Positions 44,630 to 52,837 of a DNA stretch of 64,000 nt are shown in pieces. Each line of letters starts with the position of its first letter. Position 1 is the stretch's first letter. This DNA comes from Halorussus salinisoli (GTDB lineage Archaea > Halobacteriota > Halobacteria > Halobacteriales > Haladaptataceae): contig SZNP01000006.1 of the NCBI GenBank assembly GCA_005239435.1, positions 1 to 64,000 of the forward strand. The letters are read 5' to 3'. The notes beneath the pieces were generated by a model, which was not told the origin of the DNA, searched no databases, and saw only the letters and a list, made by a program, of their open reading frames with translations. The translations under genes and the position numbers were made by a program.

Positions 44630-45622
44630 CTACAGTGAGACCTCGGTTCCGATTTCCCGCGCCTCGGCCTCCTCGAAGACGTGTTCGGCGGTCGCGGCGT
44701 CCAGCACGGCAGTTCCGACGCTCTCGACCACCAGAATCTCCTCGGAGTCCATCCGACCGGCCCTCCCTTCGAACACCTCCGAGAGGGGAATCAGGTCGGT
44801 CTCTTCGACGTTTGCTTCCAGCACGTCCCCGATTTCGGCGACCTCCTCGGGAACGTCGGCGAAGACCCGACTCGCGCGCTCGAAGGTCTCGGCGTCGAGT
44901 TCGCGCATCTCGGCGGTGTAGGCTCCGACCGCGACGACCAGCGTTCCCGGTTCGAGGGCGTCGCCGGGGAAGACCGGGGCCGTCGCGGTCGTCGCCGTGA
45001 CGACCACGTTCGCGCCCTCGACGGCCTCCGCTGGCGAGTCGGTCGCTTCCGCGGCGACTCCCAGTTCCTCGCGGAGGTCGGCGGCGCAGGTCTCCTTCGA
45101 GTCGCTCGGCGAGTAGACCCGCACCGAGTCGAGGTCGGTCGCGGCCGCGACTGCGCGGGCCTGCCAGCGCGCCTGCGTACCTGCACCGACGAGCGCGAGG
45201 GTGACGCTGGCGTCTCCGGTGGTGGAATCTACGGCGAGTTCCGCCGCCGCGAGTCCGCCGATGCACCCCGTGCGAGCGTTGGTAATCCTCGTTCCCGCGA
45301 GATAGGCCGCGGGAAGTCCGGTTCCGGCCTCGGTGAGTGCGATCTGAGCGTTGACGGTCGGCAGGCCGCGCTCGGCGTTGCCCTCGTGGACGCCAACGAG
45401 TTTCGTGGCGTAGAACGTCGCGCCGTGGAGGTACGCGGGCATGACGAGACCGGTTCCCGCGGGGTCGGGACCGGCGAGTCCCGCGCCGACCGGGAAGTGC
45501 GGGCGCTCGGGGCGTTCGACTTCGCCGCGGCCCTGCTTCAGGAAGGCCTCGCGGACGACCGGGAGGAGGTCGCCGAGGTCGATGCAGTCGGCTACCTCGG
45601 AGTCGGACAGGATTCGGACCAT
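44630..45622 (-). CDS. Ornithine cyclodeaminase / alanine dehydrogenase family protein
   Basis: A 330-residue NAD(P)-dependent enzyme. Motifs: FYATKLVGVHEGN with the catalytic Lys, GTRITNARTGCIGGLA, the Rossmann loop LVGAGTQARWQARAV, and VVVTATTATAPVF. Archaeal alanine dehydrogenase (as in Archaeoglobus) and ornithine cyclodeaminase share this fold. SbnB, used in some bacterial siderophores, also belongs here. The closeness to the siderophore operon makes a role possible, but there is no SbnA partner, and it is convergent with the MATE gene (4-base gap). The general amino acid metabolism reading is the safer one. Confidence 0.82.
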   Translation of the reverse strand: MVRILSDSEVADCIDLGDLLPVVREAFLKQGRGEVERPERPHFPVGAGLAGPDPAGTGLVMPAYLHGATFYATKLVGVHEGNAERGLPTVNAQIALTEAGTGLPAAYLAGTRITNARTGCIGGLAAAELAVDSTTGDASVTLALVGAGTQARWQARAVAAATDLDSVRVYSPSDSKETCAADLREELGVAAEATDSPAEAVEGANVVVTATTATAPVFPGDALEPGTLVVAVGAYTAEMRELDAETFERASRVFADVPEEVAEIGDVLEANVEETDLIPLSEVFEGRAGRMDSEEILVVESVGTAVLDAATAEHVFEEAEAREIGTEVSL

Positions 45623-45673
45623 ACCCGGTGATTCGACTGCCGAGGCGTTAAACTATCCCGAAAACGGAATCGC

Positions 45674-45991
45674 TCAGAACGACTCGTCGCTCTCCTCGCC
45701 CTCCGCGCTCCCCGAGCCGCGGTCGGTGTATCCCTTCCGACCCACGGCCTCGCCACCGACGCGGTTCAGCACGGTCTGTTTGACCTCGTCTGCGGACTCG
45801 AACTCCTCGTCACCGCCGGTTACCAGCACCTCCCCGAAGGACTCGGAGCCGTCGGACATCCCGATTTCGCGGTCGCCGTAGCGTTCGAGAAGTTCGTCGG
45901 CGGAGATAGGGTAGTCCTCGTTTTCGAGGTCGTCTTCGACGTTGCTGAAGTCGAGACCGAGCGTTCGGTCGTCGTCGCCGGATTCACTCAT
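45674..45991 (-). CDS. DUF5789 family protein
   Basis: A 105-residue very acidic haloarchaeal protein. The core YPISADELLERYGDREIGM, followed by ESFGEVL and FESADEVKQTVLNRVGGEAVGRKGYTDR, fits DUF5789. No catalytic residues, membrane segments or cofactors are apparent. It is divergent from the creatininase-family gene. Function unknown. Confidence 0.8.
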   Translation of the reverse strand: MSESGDDDRTLGLDFSNVEDDLENEDYPISADELLERYGDREIGMSDGSESFGEVLVTGGDEEFESADEVKQTVLNRVGGEAVGRKGYTDRGSGSAEGEESDESF

Positions 45992-46075
45992 GCCGAAAGC
46001 TACGTCGTGAGTCTGGATAAGGCGTGTGGCCCCGAATCCCCGGACTACAAGTCCGCGCTCGCCCTCGATTCGGAC

Positions 46076-46813
46076 ATGGACCTCTTCGATTCGACGTGGA
46101 CCGACGCCGACGCGGCCGCGACCGACCTCGCGCTCCTGCCGATCGGAAGCACCGAACAGCACGGGCCACACGCGCCACTCGGCACCGACGTACTCACTGC
46201 CGAGGCGGTCGCCGAGGCGGGTGCGGCGACCTACGACGGCGAGGTGGTCGTCGCGCCCGCGATTCCGGTCGGCGTGGCCGAGGAACACCGCCAGTTCACC
46301 GGCACGCTGTGGGTCTCCGAGGACACCTTCCGGGACTACGTGCGCGAGACGGTGGCCAGTCTCGCCTACCACGGCTGGGACCGGGTGGTCCTCGTGAACG
46401 GCCACGGCGGTAACGTCGGCGCGCTTCGGGAGGTCGCGGCCGCCATCACGCGCGAGGATTCGGCCTACGCCGTCCCGTTCACGTGGTTCGAGGCGGTCGG
46501 CGACCACGCCGGCGAGATGGGCCACGGCGGGCCGCTAGAGACCGCGATGCTCCGGCACGTCGCTCCGGACCTCGTGCGCGAGGAGCGCGTCGAGGAGGCC
46601 CGCGAGGGGGCCAGCGAGGGCTGGGGCGAGTGGGTCAGCTACGCGAATCTGGCGGTCGATTCGGCGGAGTTCACGGAGAACGGCGTCGTCGGCGACCCCG
46701 CGGCGGGGTCGGCCGAGCGCGGCGAGGAGTTGCTGGAACTGGCTGGCGAGGCGCTGGTGTCGCTGCTGGAGGCCGTCGCGTCTCGGGACGTGACGCTACC
46801 GCCCCACAAGTAG
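46076..46813 (+). CDS. Creatininase-family amidohydrolase
   Basis: A 245-residue metal-dependent amidohydrolase. Metal ligands are visible in GSTEQHGPHAPLGTDVL (Glu, His, Asp), NGHGGN (His) and GEMGHGGPLETAM (Glu). Members include creatinine amidohydrolase, the mycofactocin protein MftE and ArfB, the archaeal deformylase of riboflavin/F420 biosynthesis. Haloarchaea need ArfB, so this is one candidate, but the sequence alone does not decide it. The ATG at 46076 fits the family start (LFDSTWTDADAAATDLALLP). Confidence 0.85.
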   Translation: MDLFDSTWTDADAAATDLALLPIGSTEQHGPHAPLGTDVLTAEAVAEAGAATYDGEVVVAPAIPVGVAEEHRQFTGTLWVSEDTFRDYVRETVASLAYHGWDRVVLVNGHGGNVGALREVAAAITREDSAYAVPFTWFEAVGDHAGEMGHGGPLETAMLRHVAPDLVREERVEEAREGASEGWGEWVSYANLAVDSAEFTENGVVGDPAAGSAERGEELLELAGEALVSLLEAVASRDVTLPPHK

Positions 46814-46865
46814 CGAGTCGCGGGCGGTCGGGGCTCGCAACTCGTTCGAGCCCCGAATCGGCAAG

Positions 46866-47360
46866 TTACTCCGCGGCTTCGGCCTCCTCGGCGTCGGTCT
46901 CTTCGTCCTCTGTAGCCTCGTCCGCGTCGGCCTCGGTCTCGTCTTCCTCGGCGTCGTCGGCCTCCGTGTCGGCCTGGAGGTCCTCGAGCGTGTTCTTGAG
47001 GCCCGGAATCGTGCTGGTGAGGTCGCCGACCTGTTCTTTGGCGTCGTCGATGTCCTCGATGGCCTCTCCGACGCGTTCGATTTCGGCTTCGAGGTCGGCG
47101 GCGTCCTCGAAGGCGTCGGCGCGCTCGCCCATCGTGTACCACTTCTTGGCGTCGCGGAGGGCGTCCTCGGCGTCTCCGGTGTCGAGCGCCGACCGGAGCG
47201 CGTTGAGCGCCCCGAGGGTGTTGTCGGCGTTGACGTTCCAGATGTCGTCGGCGTCGGGCAGGGCCGCCTCCGCCTCTTCGAGGCTGGCTTCCACGTCCTC
47301 GCGGACCTCGCTGGCCGCCTCGCCGAATAGCTCGTCCTCGTCGAGTGTCGATTGACTCAT
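46866..47360 (-). CDS. DUF5790 family protein
   Basis: A 164-residue, almost wholly helical, highly acidic protein. It matches haloarchaeal DUF5790: TLDEDELFGEAASEVREDVE, LGALNALRSALDTGDAEDALRDAKKWYTMGERADAF and EQVGDLTSTIPGLKNTLEDL. Heptad-like leucines suggest coiled coil. The last 35 residues are nearly all Glu, Asp and Ala. Function unknown. Confidence 0.85.
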   Translation of the reverse strand: MSQSTLDEDELFGEAASEVREDVEASLEEAEAALPDADDIWNVNADNTLGALNALRSALDTGDAEDALRDAKKWYTMGERADAFEDAADLEAEIERVGEAIEDIDDAKEQVGDLTSTIPGLKNTLEDLQADTEADDAEEDETEADADEATEDEETDAEEAEAAE

Positions 47361-47552
47361 ACGTTCCAGTTTGGCGCGATTCCTTTTAAAACCACGCCCG
47401 AAACCGAAAGTGAAACCCGGCTACTCGTCCGGGACCCTTCGAGTCGAACCGAAAGCGACGACCCGAATCGTCGGAGTCCGACGCCCGGTACGTCGGGAGG
47501 ACGACGCGCTCCGAGCCGAATATTTATCAGCAATCGGGAGAAACCCAACGGT

Positions 47553-47957
47553 ATGGAAGACATTTTTGTCGGACGGCTCATGTCGTCGCCCGTCGAAACG
47601 GTTTCTCCGGACACGGAAGTTCACGTCGCCGCCGAGAAGATGCTAGACGAGGGCATCGGGTCGGTCATCGTCACCGGCGAGGACGGCCAGTTGGAGGGCA
47701 TCCTCACCGCCACCGACTTCGTTCACATCGCGGCCGAACAGCGATGGGCCAGCGACGCGACGGTCGAGACCTACATGACGACCGACGTGACGACGACCGA
47801 CGCTAACGCGGAGGTCCGTAACATCGCCGACCTGATGATAGAGGAGGGCTTCCATCACGTGCCGGTCGTCGACGAGACGGAGGGCGTCGTCGGCATCATC
47901 ACGACGACGGACATCACGGCCTACATGTCCCACGTCCAGACGCCGAGTCCGTCGTAG
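47553..47957 (+). CDS. CBS-domain pair protein
   Basis: A 134-residue stand-alone Bateman module with two CBS domains (about 8-62 and 72-128): MSSPVETVSPDTEVHVAAEKM, then MTTDVTTTDANAEVRNIADLM, each ending in VGIITTTD or LEGILTATD. Such proteins bind adenine nucleotides and regulate partners. No effector domain is fused. The ATG at 47553 has AT-rich DNA (TATTTATCAG) about 30 bases upstream. Confidence 0.92.
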   Translation: MEDIFVGRLMSSPVETVSPDTEVHVAAEKMLDEGIGSVIVTGEDGQLEGILTATDFVHIAAEQRWASDATVETYMTTDVTTTDANAEVRNIADLMIEEGFHHVPVVDETEGVVGIITTTDITAYMSHVQTPSPS

Positions 47958-48401
47958 ACGGTCGCTTTAGTCTCTGAGACCCTCCTTTTTCCAGACTCGA
48001 CGCGGACTGTGTTCCGTCAATTTCTCCGACCACCGAGTTGCCCGTATCTTCCCCGGCCACCGATTTCCGGGAATTTCTACCGACCAGAGGATGCGCCGCG
48101 TCTGCGCTCGCGTTGCGAGCGCAGACGCACGCGGGGAGGGTCGGGGCGCGGTTGCGGTGCAGAGCGGTGTTGTGCAGGGCAGCGTTGTGGGAGACAGTGT
48201 TTGCAGGGCAGTGCTGTGCGATCCGATCAGCGTCGGCAGTAACTAGCCACTTCTCGACTCTTCCTGCCGAGAACGGACGTTACCCTCTGGCGAGAACGGA
48301 CGTCGCAGAACCATCCGCTCGGTGTGCCGTCTTCGAAGCGAACGTCGAAGTCGAGCAATCTATAGCTGTATCAGAAGCACATCTATAAGGTTTTAAGCAA
48401 T
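47958..48401. other. Intergenic region with reverse repeat copy and short direct repeats
   Basis: No gene is supported. It contains element copy E in reverse (48090-48248). Downstream, GAGAACGGACGT occurs twice about 24 bases apart, and AGCAATCTAT occurs twice near 48354-48408, by the mptD 3' end. Confidence 0.5.
48090..48248 (-). repeat. Dispersed intergenic element, copy E (reverse)
   Basis: Read on the minus strand: GGCTAGTTACTGCCGACGC, then several CTGCACCGCAACCGC-like units, then CCCCGACCCTCCCCGCG, then a perfect 11-bp palindrome at 48101-48125 (TCTGCGCTCGC, loop GTT on the plus strand, GCGAGCGCAGA). Boundaries are approximate. Confidence 0.6.
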
Positions 48402-48797
48402 CTATTCCTTCCTCACCGACTCGACTTTCATCAGCGGGTAGCTGTCCTCCATCTCCATCCGAGTCACCACCTCGACGCCCTCGCGGTCCACGACGATTTC
48501 GACCTCCATGAACCGGCCCGTGAGTTCGGTGTACTCGTGGTCCATCTCGGCTTTCAACTTCTCGGTCAGGACGTCGACGGTCACGGCCTCGCAGAAGGGC
48601 TGGTTCTCGATTGCCTCCTCCATCGCGGTTTCGAGGCTCGGCGCACTCTCGGGACTGACCGGGGTACCCGCGAACTGGTGGTAGAGCGTGCCGAACTTGA
48701 TACCCGCCTCGAAGCAGGCCGACTCGCCGTCGGTGGGGTCCGTAGAGTCGCCGTCGGTGGAATCGGCGAGGTCAGAATCGCCGTCGGTGGAGTCCAT
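48402..48797 (-). CDS. mptD: Archaeal dihydroneopterin aldolase, MptD type
   Basis: A 131-residue enzyme that cleaves dihydroneopterin to 6-hydroxymethyl-dihydropterin, an early step of archaeal pterin/folate synthesis. The signature CFEAGIKFGTLYHQFAGTPVS (about 28-48) and IENQPFCEAVTV match MJ1585-type MptD. The middle YTELTGRFMEVEIVVDREGV and EDSYPLM close the fold. The first 25 residues are an acidic Asp/Ser/Thr extension. It is divergent from aIF2-beta with 93 bases between. Confidence 0.85.
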   Translation of the reverse strand: MDSTDGDSDLADSTDGDSTDPTDGESACFEAGIKFGTLYHQFAGTPVSPESAPSLETAMEEAIENQPFCEAVTVDVLTEKLKAEMDHEYTELTGRFMEVEIVVDREGVEVVTRMEMEDSYPLMKVESVRKE

Positions 48798-48890
48798 GGC
48801 TGTATCGAGGCGGGCCTGCGAAAAAAGCCGACCGGTCCTTGCGTCCGGGAAACACGGAACGCCTTTTAGTGTCCGACACCTCAATCGGCT

Positions 48891-49499
48891 ATGGACTACG
48901 CAGCAAATCTCGATAGAGCGATGGAGGCGACACCGGACTTCGAGGGGCAGAGCGACCGATTCAGCTACCCCGACGCCGCCGCGCAGAAGGACGGCGCGTT
49001 CACGCGACTCACGAACCTGAGCGACATCGCCGACGCGATCGGCCGCGACCCCGAACACATCCACAGCGCGCTCCAGCGCGAACTCGGGACCAACGGGAAG
49101 ATCGAAGACGGTCGCGCCCGCTACAACGGGACCTTCTCCGGGTCGGACTTCGACGCCGCCCTGGAGAGTTACGTCCAGGAGTTCGTCCTCTGTTCGGAGT
49201 GTGGCCTGCCGGACACCCGCCTCGTCCGCGAGAACCGCAACCTGATGCTCCGGTGTGACGCCTGCGGTGCGTTCCGACCCGTCACCAAGCGCTCGACCTC
49301 GACCCAGAACCAGAACCGCGAGGCCGTCGAGGAGGGCGCTACCTACGAGGTCAAGATCACAGGTACCGGCCGGAAAGGCGACGGCGTGGCCGAGAAAGGC
49401 AAGTACACCATCTTCGTCCCCGGCGCGCAGGAAGGCGACGTGGTGCAGATTTACATCAAGAACATCAGCGGAAATCTGGCGTTCGCGCGACTGGCCTAA
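48891..49499 (+). CDS. Translation initiation factor aIF2 subunit beta with TRAM domain
   Basis: A 202-residue protein of the heterotrimeric initiator-tRNA binding factor aIF2. Residues about 1-95 form the eIF2-beta/eIF5 N-terminal fold. Zinc ligands are CSECGLPDTRL and RCDACGAF (about 100-123). Residues about 143-201 form a TRAM domain (YEVKITGTGRKGDGVAEKGKY to GNLAFARL), an RNA-binding fold fused in the haloarchaeal version. The TRAM part could add nonspecific RNA affinity. The ATG at 48891 matches the family start. Confidence 0.94.
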   Translation: MDYAANLDRAMEATPDFEGQSDRFSYPDAAAQKDGAFTRLTNLSDIADAIGRDPEHIHSALQRELGTNGKIEDGRARYNGTFSGSDFDAALESYVQEFVLCSECGLPDTRLVRENRNLMLRCDACGAFRPVTKRSTSTQNQNREAVEEGATYEVKITGTGRKGDGVAEKGKYTIFVPGAQEGDVVQIYIKNISGNLAFARLA

Positions 49500-49507
49500 T
49501 CTCTTTT

Positions 49508-49735
49508 CTACTCGGTCAGCGGCAGAATCACACCGAACACCAGCGGCGAGAGTAGCGCGCCGAGGGTACCGAGTATCTCCATGTCGGGGAACAGCGCGTT
49601 CTCCCACGCGGGGAGCGCGAGGTGCATCGCCGCGGCGGTGAGTTCGGCACCCGCTCCGATTGCGAACGTCGCTATACTCAGCAGGAATCCCGTCTTGGCC
49701 CACCACTGGTAGTTCAAGTCGCCGTATCGACCCAT
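49508..49735 (-). CDS. Small membrane protein (DUF7860-like)
   Basis: A 75-residue protein beginning MGRYGDLNYQWWAKTGFLL, with two membrane helices (about 15-36 and 53-72) and ending PLTE. I recall a haloarchaeal family with this N-terminal and the LSPLVFGVILPLTE end, probably DUF7860; treat the name as tentative. It is convergent with aIF2-beta, 8 bases apart, and divergent from the next membrane gene. Confidence 0.7.
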   Translation of the reverse strand: MGRYGDLNYQWWAKTGFLLSIATFAIGAGAELTAAAMHLALPAWENALFPDMEILGTLGALLSPLVFGVILPLTE

Positions 49736-49801
49736 GTCCCCCGAGTACCGCGCCGGACGAAAAAGCATTTCTGAATCCCTCGGTTCGCGCAACCCATTTA
49801 C

Positions 49802-50062
49802 ATGCCGAGTTCGTCTGTCGGAGTGATGTACGAACCCCTGATGGAACTCGGGACCGAGGCGCTCGCTGTCGTCGCGTACGCGGTCGGAACGCTCGCGCTG
49901 TCGCTACTCGGTCTCGTCGCGGAGTACAACAGTCTCCAGCAACTTCTCGGCGGTGACAAACTGCTAGCGGGTTGGTTCGCCGTCATGGGCGTCGTCGCGC
50001 TCGCGTTCGCGGTGAACCTCGGCCGGGAGAAGTTGCTCCCTCGGATTACGACGGGCGACTGA
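49802..50062 (+). CDS. Small hypothetical membrane protein
   Basis: An 86-residue protein with two predicted membrane helices (about 19-40 and 53-71) and a basic/acidic C-terminus (GREKLLPRITTGD). Start could be the ATG at 49802 or a second ATG at 49826, which gives the shorter MYEPLMELGTEALAV form common in haloarchaea. I do not recognise a named family. Confidence 0.65.
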   Translation: MPSSSVGVMYEPLMELGTEALAVVAYAVGTLALSLLGLVAEYNSLQQLLGGDKLLAGWFAVMGVVALAFAVNLGREKLLPRITTGD

Positions 50063-50126
50063 TTCGAAGGTGAGGGTCCGAACGAATCGCACCTTACTTA
50101 TCATCTGCTTCCTTCCCTTCAGTTGA

Positions 50127-50894
50127 ATGGACGACCCAGTCCTGCTTACGGGCGCGGAAGGCCGCGTCGGGCAGGCCATCCTCTCGGACCTCACGGGGGA
50201 GTACGAGTGGCGACTGCTCGACCGGGACCCGCCGGCCCGCGAAACCGACCACGAGTTCGTCGTCGCCGACATCACCGACGAGGAGGCCGTCCGAGAGGCC
50301 GTGGAAGGCGTCGGCGCGGTGATTCACCTCGCGGGCGACCCACGCCCCGAAGCGCCGTGGAACAGCGTCCTGACCAACAACATCGACGGCACCCGAAACG
50401 TGTTGGAGGCCGCAGTCGGCGAGGGCGTCGAGAAGGTGGTGTTTGCCTCCTCGAACCACGCGGTCGGCGCGTACGAGACCGACGAGCGCACGCCGGACCT
50501 CTACCGCACGCAAGACGACTATCGCCTCGACGGTACCGAGTTCCCCCGACCGAGCAACCTCTACGGCGTTAGCAAGGCGACCGGCGAGATTCTGGGTCGG
50601 TACTACCACGACGAACACGGCATCAGCGTGGCCTGCGTCCGCATCGGCAACCTCACGAAGAACCATCCCCCGAAGGACTACGAGCGCGGACAGGCGATGT
50701 GGCTATCCCACCGGGACTGCGCCCACCTCTTCGACCGCTGCATTCGAGCGGAGTACGACTTCGAGATCGTCTACGGCATCTCGGACAACGACCGGAAGTA
50801 CTACTCCATCGAGCGCGCGAAAGAGGTCCTGGGCTACGACCCGCAGGACAACTCCGCCGAGTTCCCGAACGCCGAATGTCCGACGAGCGATTAG
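50127..50894 (+). CDS. azf: NAD-dependent glucose-6-phosphate dehydrogenase (Azf-type)
   Basis: A 255-residue extended SDR. It oxidises glucose 6-phosphate in the oxidative pentose phosphate pathway of haloarchaea, an enzyme unrelated to the bacterial G6PDH. Motifs: LLTGAEGRVGQAIL (NAD binding), HLAGDPRPEAPW, SSNHAVGAYET, YGVSKATGE (catalytic Tyr and Lys) and ISDNDRKYYSIERAKEVLGYDPQDNSAE. These agree closely with what I recall of the characterised Haloferax volcanii enzyme. Together with gnd (29217) this supplies NADH and pentoses. It is followed by the DUF309 gene on the opposite strand. Confidence 0.93.
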   Translation: MDDPVLLTGAEGRVGQAILSDLTGEYEWRLLDRDPPARETDHEFVVADITDEEAVREAVEGVGAVIHLAGDPRPEAPWNSVLTNNIDGTRNVLEAAVGEGVEKVVFASSNHAVGAYETDERTPDLYRTQDDYRLDGTEFPRPSNLYGVSKATGEILGRYYHDEHGISVACVRIGNLTKNHPPKDYERGQAMWLSHRDCAHLFDRCIRAEYDFEIVYGISDNDRKYYSIERAKEVLGYDPQDNSAEFPNAECPTSD

Positions 50895-50909
50895 CGAGCG
50901 ACCGGATAG

Positions 50910-51527
50910 TCAGTCGAACAGTCCCTCTACGTCCTCTTCTTTGTGGTCGCGCTTGCCCACCGCACCCTCCATTCGTTGGAAGATGATGCCCCGATTCGCG
51001 GCGTCGCGTGCGAAATCCATCACGAAGGTGACGAACTGACTGGTCGCTTTCTCGGCGTCGAGGTCGTCTCGCGCGTACGCGATGGCGCTCTCTGTTACCT
51101 CCTCGTCGTAGCCGTACTCTTCGGCCAGCACCGCGGCCGCCACGGCGGCCGCCTCGAAGCGGAGGTCCTCGGGCAGGAGCGCCACGCCCTCGTGAGTCAA
51201 GCGCGGCGGAGCGACCCGCTCTACGTGTTCGGGGTCGGCCGCGACGCGCCGGAGATAGGCCCGCACCTCGCCGACGTTCACCTCGCGGTAGTGGGTCGGG
51301 AGGTCCGCGAGGTACCCCGCACCGCTCTCGGCGAGGCCCCGAACGCCCGCCCAGTTCGTGCCGTGGGCGTGGTGGACCGCGGCCGTGAACTGGATGAGAC
51401 CGTGGAGAAATCGCTCGTCGTCGGTGCCCGACTCCAAGTCGAGCCAGTGGTCCTCCCACGCGTCGTGGGCCGCGTGGAACTCGCCGTCGTTGTAGATGGC
51501 GATTCCGGCCCAGAGGTGGTCTCGCAT
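50910..51527 (-). CDS. DUF309 domain-containing protein
   Basis: A 205-residue helical protein. The DUF309 core is at the N-terminus: IYNDGEFHAAHDAWEDHW and LHGLIQFTAAVHHAHGTNWAG, with the conserved His/Glu residues. The rest is haloarchaeal-specific. The function of DUF309 is unknown. It is convergent with azf (15-base gap). Confidence 0.87.
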   Translation of the reverse strand: MRDHLWAGIAIYNDGEFHAAHDAWEDHWLDLESGTDDERFLHGLIQFTAAVHHAHGTNWAGVRGLAESGAGYLADLPTHYREVNVGEVRAYLRRVAADPEHVERVAPPRLTHEGVALLPEDLRFEAAAVAAAVLAEEYGYDEEVTESAIAYARDDLDAEKATSQFVTFVMDFARDAANRGIIFQRMEGAVGKRDHKEEDVEGLFD

Positions 51528-51623
51528 GCGTTCGTGAGTTCGGTTCCGACGGGGGAAGTTCCTTCGGGACTGGAAATCGGTCCGTACGTAGAAATTAACG
51601 CAGAAAACTCTCGCGGTGTGACG

Positions 51624-51657
51624 TCGCGCAGAGACGTCCTGACGGAGATTTGAACTC
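51624..51657. repeat. Duplicate of the 3' end of tRNA-Arg(GCG)
   Basis: This 34-bp sequence is repeated at 51778-51811 with a single mismatch. The second copy contains the last 22 bases of the tRNA-Arg(GCG) gene plus 12 bases downstream. The first copy therefore looks like an attachment-site scar. About 120 bases lie between the copies. Confidence 0.7.
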
Positions 51658-51788
51658 GTGAAGACGGTCCGGGATGCTCACTCGGTTGCGCTTCCGGGCG
51701 TGCGACTTCTCTGCTCAAATCACCGTAGATGGAATTTCGCGCGACGCAGACGACTCGCTCCGCTCGTCGTAGTCGCATCGCGCAGAAA

Positions 51789-51861
51789 CGTCCTGACGGA
51801 GATTTGAACTCCGGTCCCTGGCTCCGCAAGCCAAGAGGATAGTCCACTACCCTACCAGGAC
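51789..51861 (-). tRNA. tRNA-Arg (GCG anticodon)
   Basis: A 73-base gene with acceptor GTCCTGG/TCAGGAC, anticodon arm TTGGC-TTGCGGA-GCCAG giving GCG (reads CGC), T arm CGGAG-TTCAAAT-CTCCG, discriminator G. The D-arm pairing needs one base of slack, so the anticodon assignment is good but not beyond question. A TATA-like CTATTAGTAG on the minus strand lies about 25-35 bases upstream. Its 3' end is duplicated at 51624. Confidence 0.9.
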
Positions 51862-51990
51862 TCAACTCTACGTTGGCCGGTTCTACTAATAGGGGTTACG
51901 GTCTGACGACGGAGTGTTACGGAGGACCAAACTCAAGCGGTCATTTTTCCATCCGTGAGGTCTTTGAAAGGTCGTGTCGTGGGACTCCGT

Positions 51991-52578
51991 ATGAAGCGAC
52001 GCGAGATGCTCGCACGGTTCGGTGCAGTCCTCGGCACCGCTTCGCTCGGCGGTTGTCTCGGTCGGTACGAGGACGTAGTAGGGGGAGAGGGTGAATCGAC
52101 CACTGCGGAACCGACCACCGACGGTGGTCTGTCCACCGACGGCGAGCAACCGACCGACGAGCACACTACCGACGAGCGCACTACCGACACCGAACGGACG
52201 ACCACGCGAGTCCCCCAATCGACGCTAGTCGACTCGTCGTTCGAACTGACGGGTTCGGGATGCGGGGAGTCGAAAAGCGAGGCCAGCGTCCGGTTCCGGG
52301 ACGAGGAACGGACGGTCGTCGTCGCTGGAACCATTCCGGGGTCGAACGCCTGCTACGTCGCAGAACTCGCCGACGCGAGCTACGACCCCGAGACCGGGAC
52401 GCTCGCCGTGACCGTCGCCTCGGTGCAGAAGAAAGGTGCCGACGCGTGCGCCCAGTGCATCACCGAAATCGGGTACGAGGCCACGCTCTCGTTCGAGGGC
52501 GACCTGCCCGCGACCGTGGAGGTCGTCCACGAAGCGATGGGCGAGTCCAAGACCGTGACCAGCGCCGAGTCGCGGTGA
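51991..52578 (+). CDS. Tat lipoprotein of unknown function
   Basis: A 195-residue exported lipoprotein. KRREMLARFG starts a twin-arginine signal that ends in the lipobox LGGC (Cys22). Residues about 32-75 are a Thr/Asp/Glu-rich linker with repeated TTDER/PTDE units. The C-terminal domain (about 80-195) is beta-rich and holds five cysteines (GCGES, NACYVA and ACAQCI), suggesting one or more disulfides or metal binding. I do not recognise the domain. The start at 51991 is set by the Tat signal. Confidence 0.75.
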   Translation: MKRREMLARFGAVLGTASLGGCLGRYEDVVGGEGESTTAEPTTDGGLSTDGEQPTDEHTTDERTTDTERTTTRVPQSTLVDSSFELTGSGCGESKSEASVRFRDEERTVVVAGTIPGSNACYVAELADASYDPETGTLAVTVASVQKKGADACAQCITEIGYEATLSFEGDLPATVEVVHEAMGESKTVTSAESR

Positions 52579-52797
52579 CGACCGCGAGAAACCCCGGCAT
52601 CGACTCCGACTCCAGTCCGACTCCGACTCCAACGACGACTCCGAACCTGATCCGGCCTCGACCGAGCGAAGGTTTATATCCGAACGAGCGACCAACTCGG
52701 GGTGTGACCCACCGACGGCCAGTCACGAAATCCGGACCGACCGAACCGCGAAAACCGCCCGAAGAGAGCGAGACGGCCTCGCGTCCTCGGCAAAGAC

Positions 52798-52806
52798 AAT
52801 ACTTAA
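52798..52806 (+). promoter_or_regulatory. Probable TATA box of rpa2
   Basis: AATACTTAA lies 32-40 bases before the ATG at 52838. Confidence 0.45.
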
Positions 52807-52837
52807 GCGCGGGCCACTCCTGCGATATCATACGATT

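Noticed and set aside
48038..48388. A 116-codon plus-strand frame through the repeat region
   Set aside because: It crosses the palindrome of element copy E and its translation is Cys/Arg-rich with no domain.
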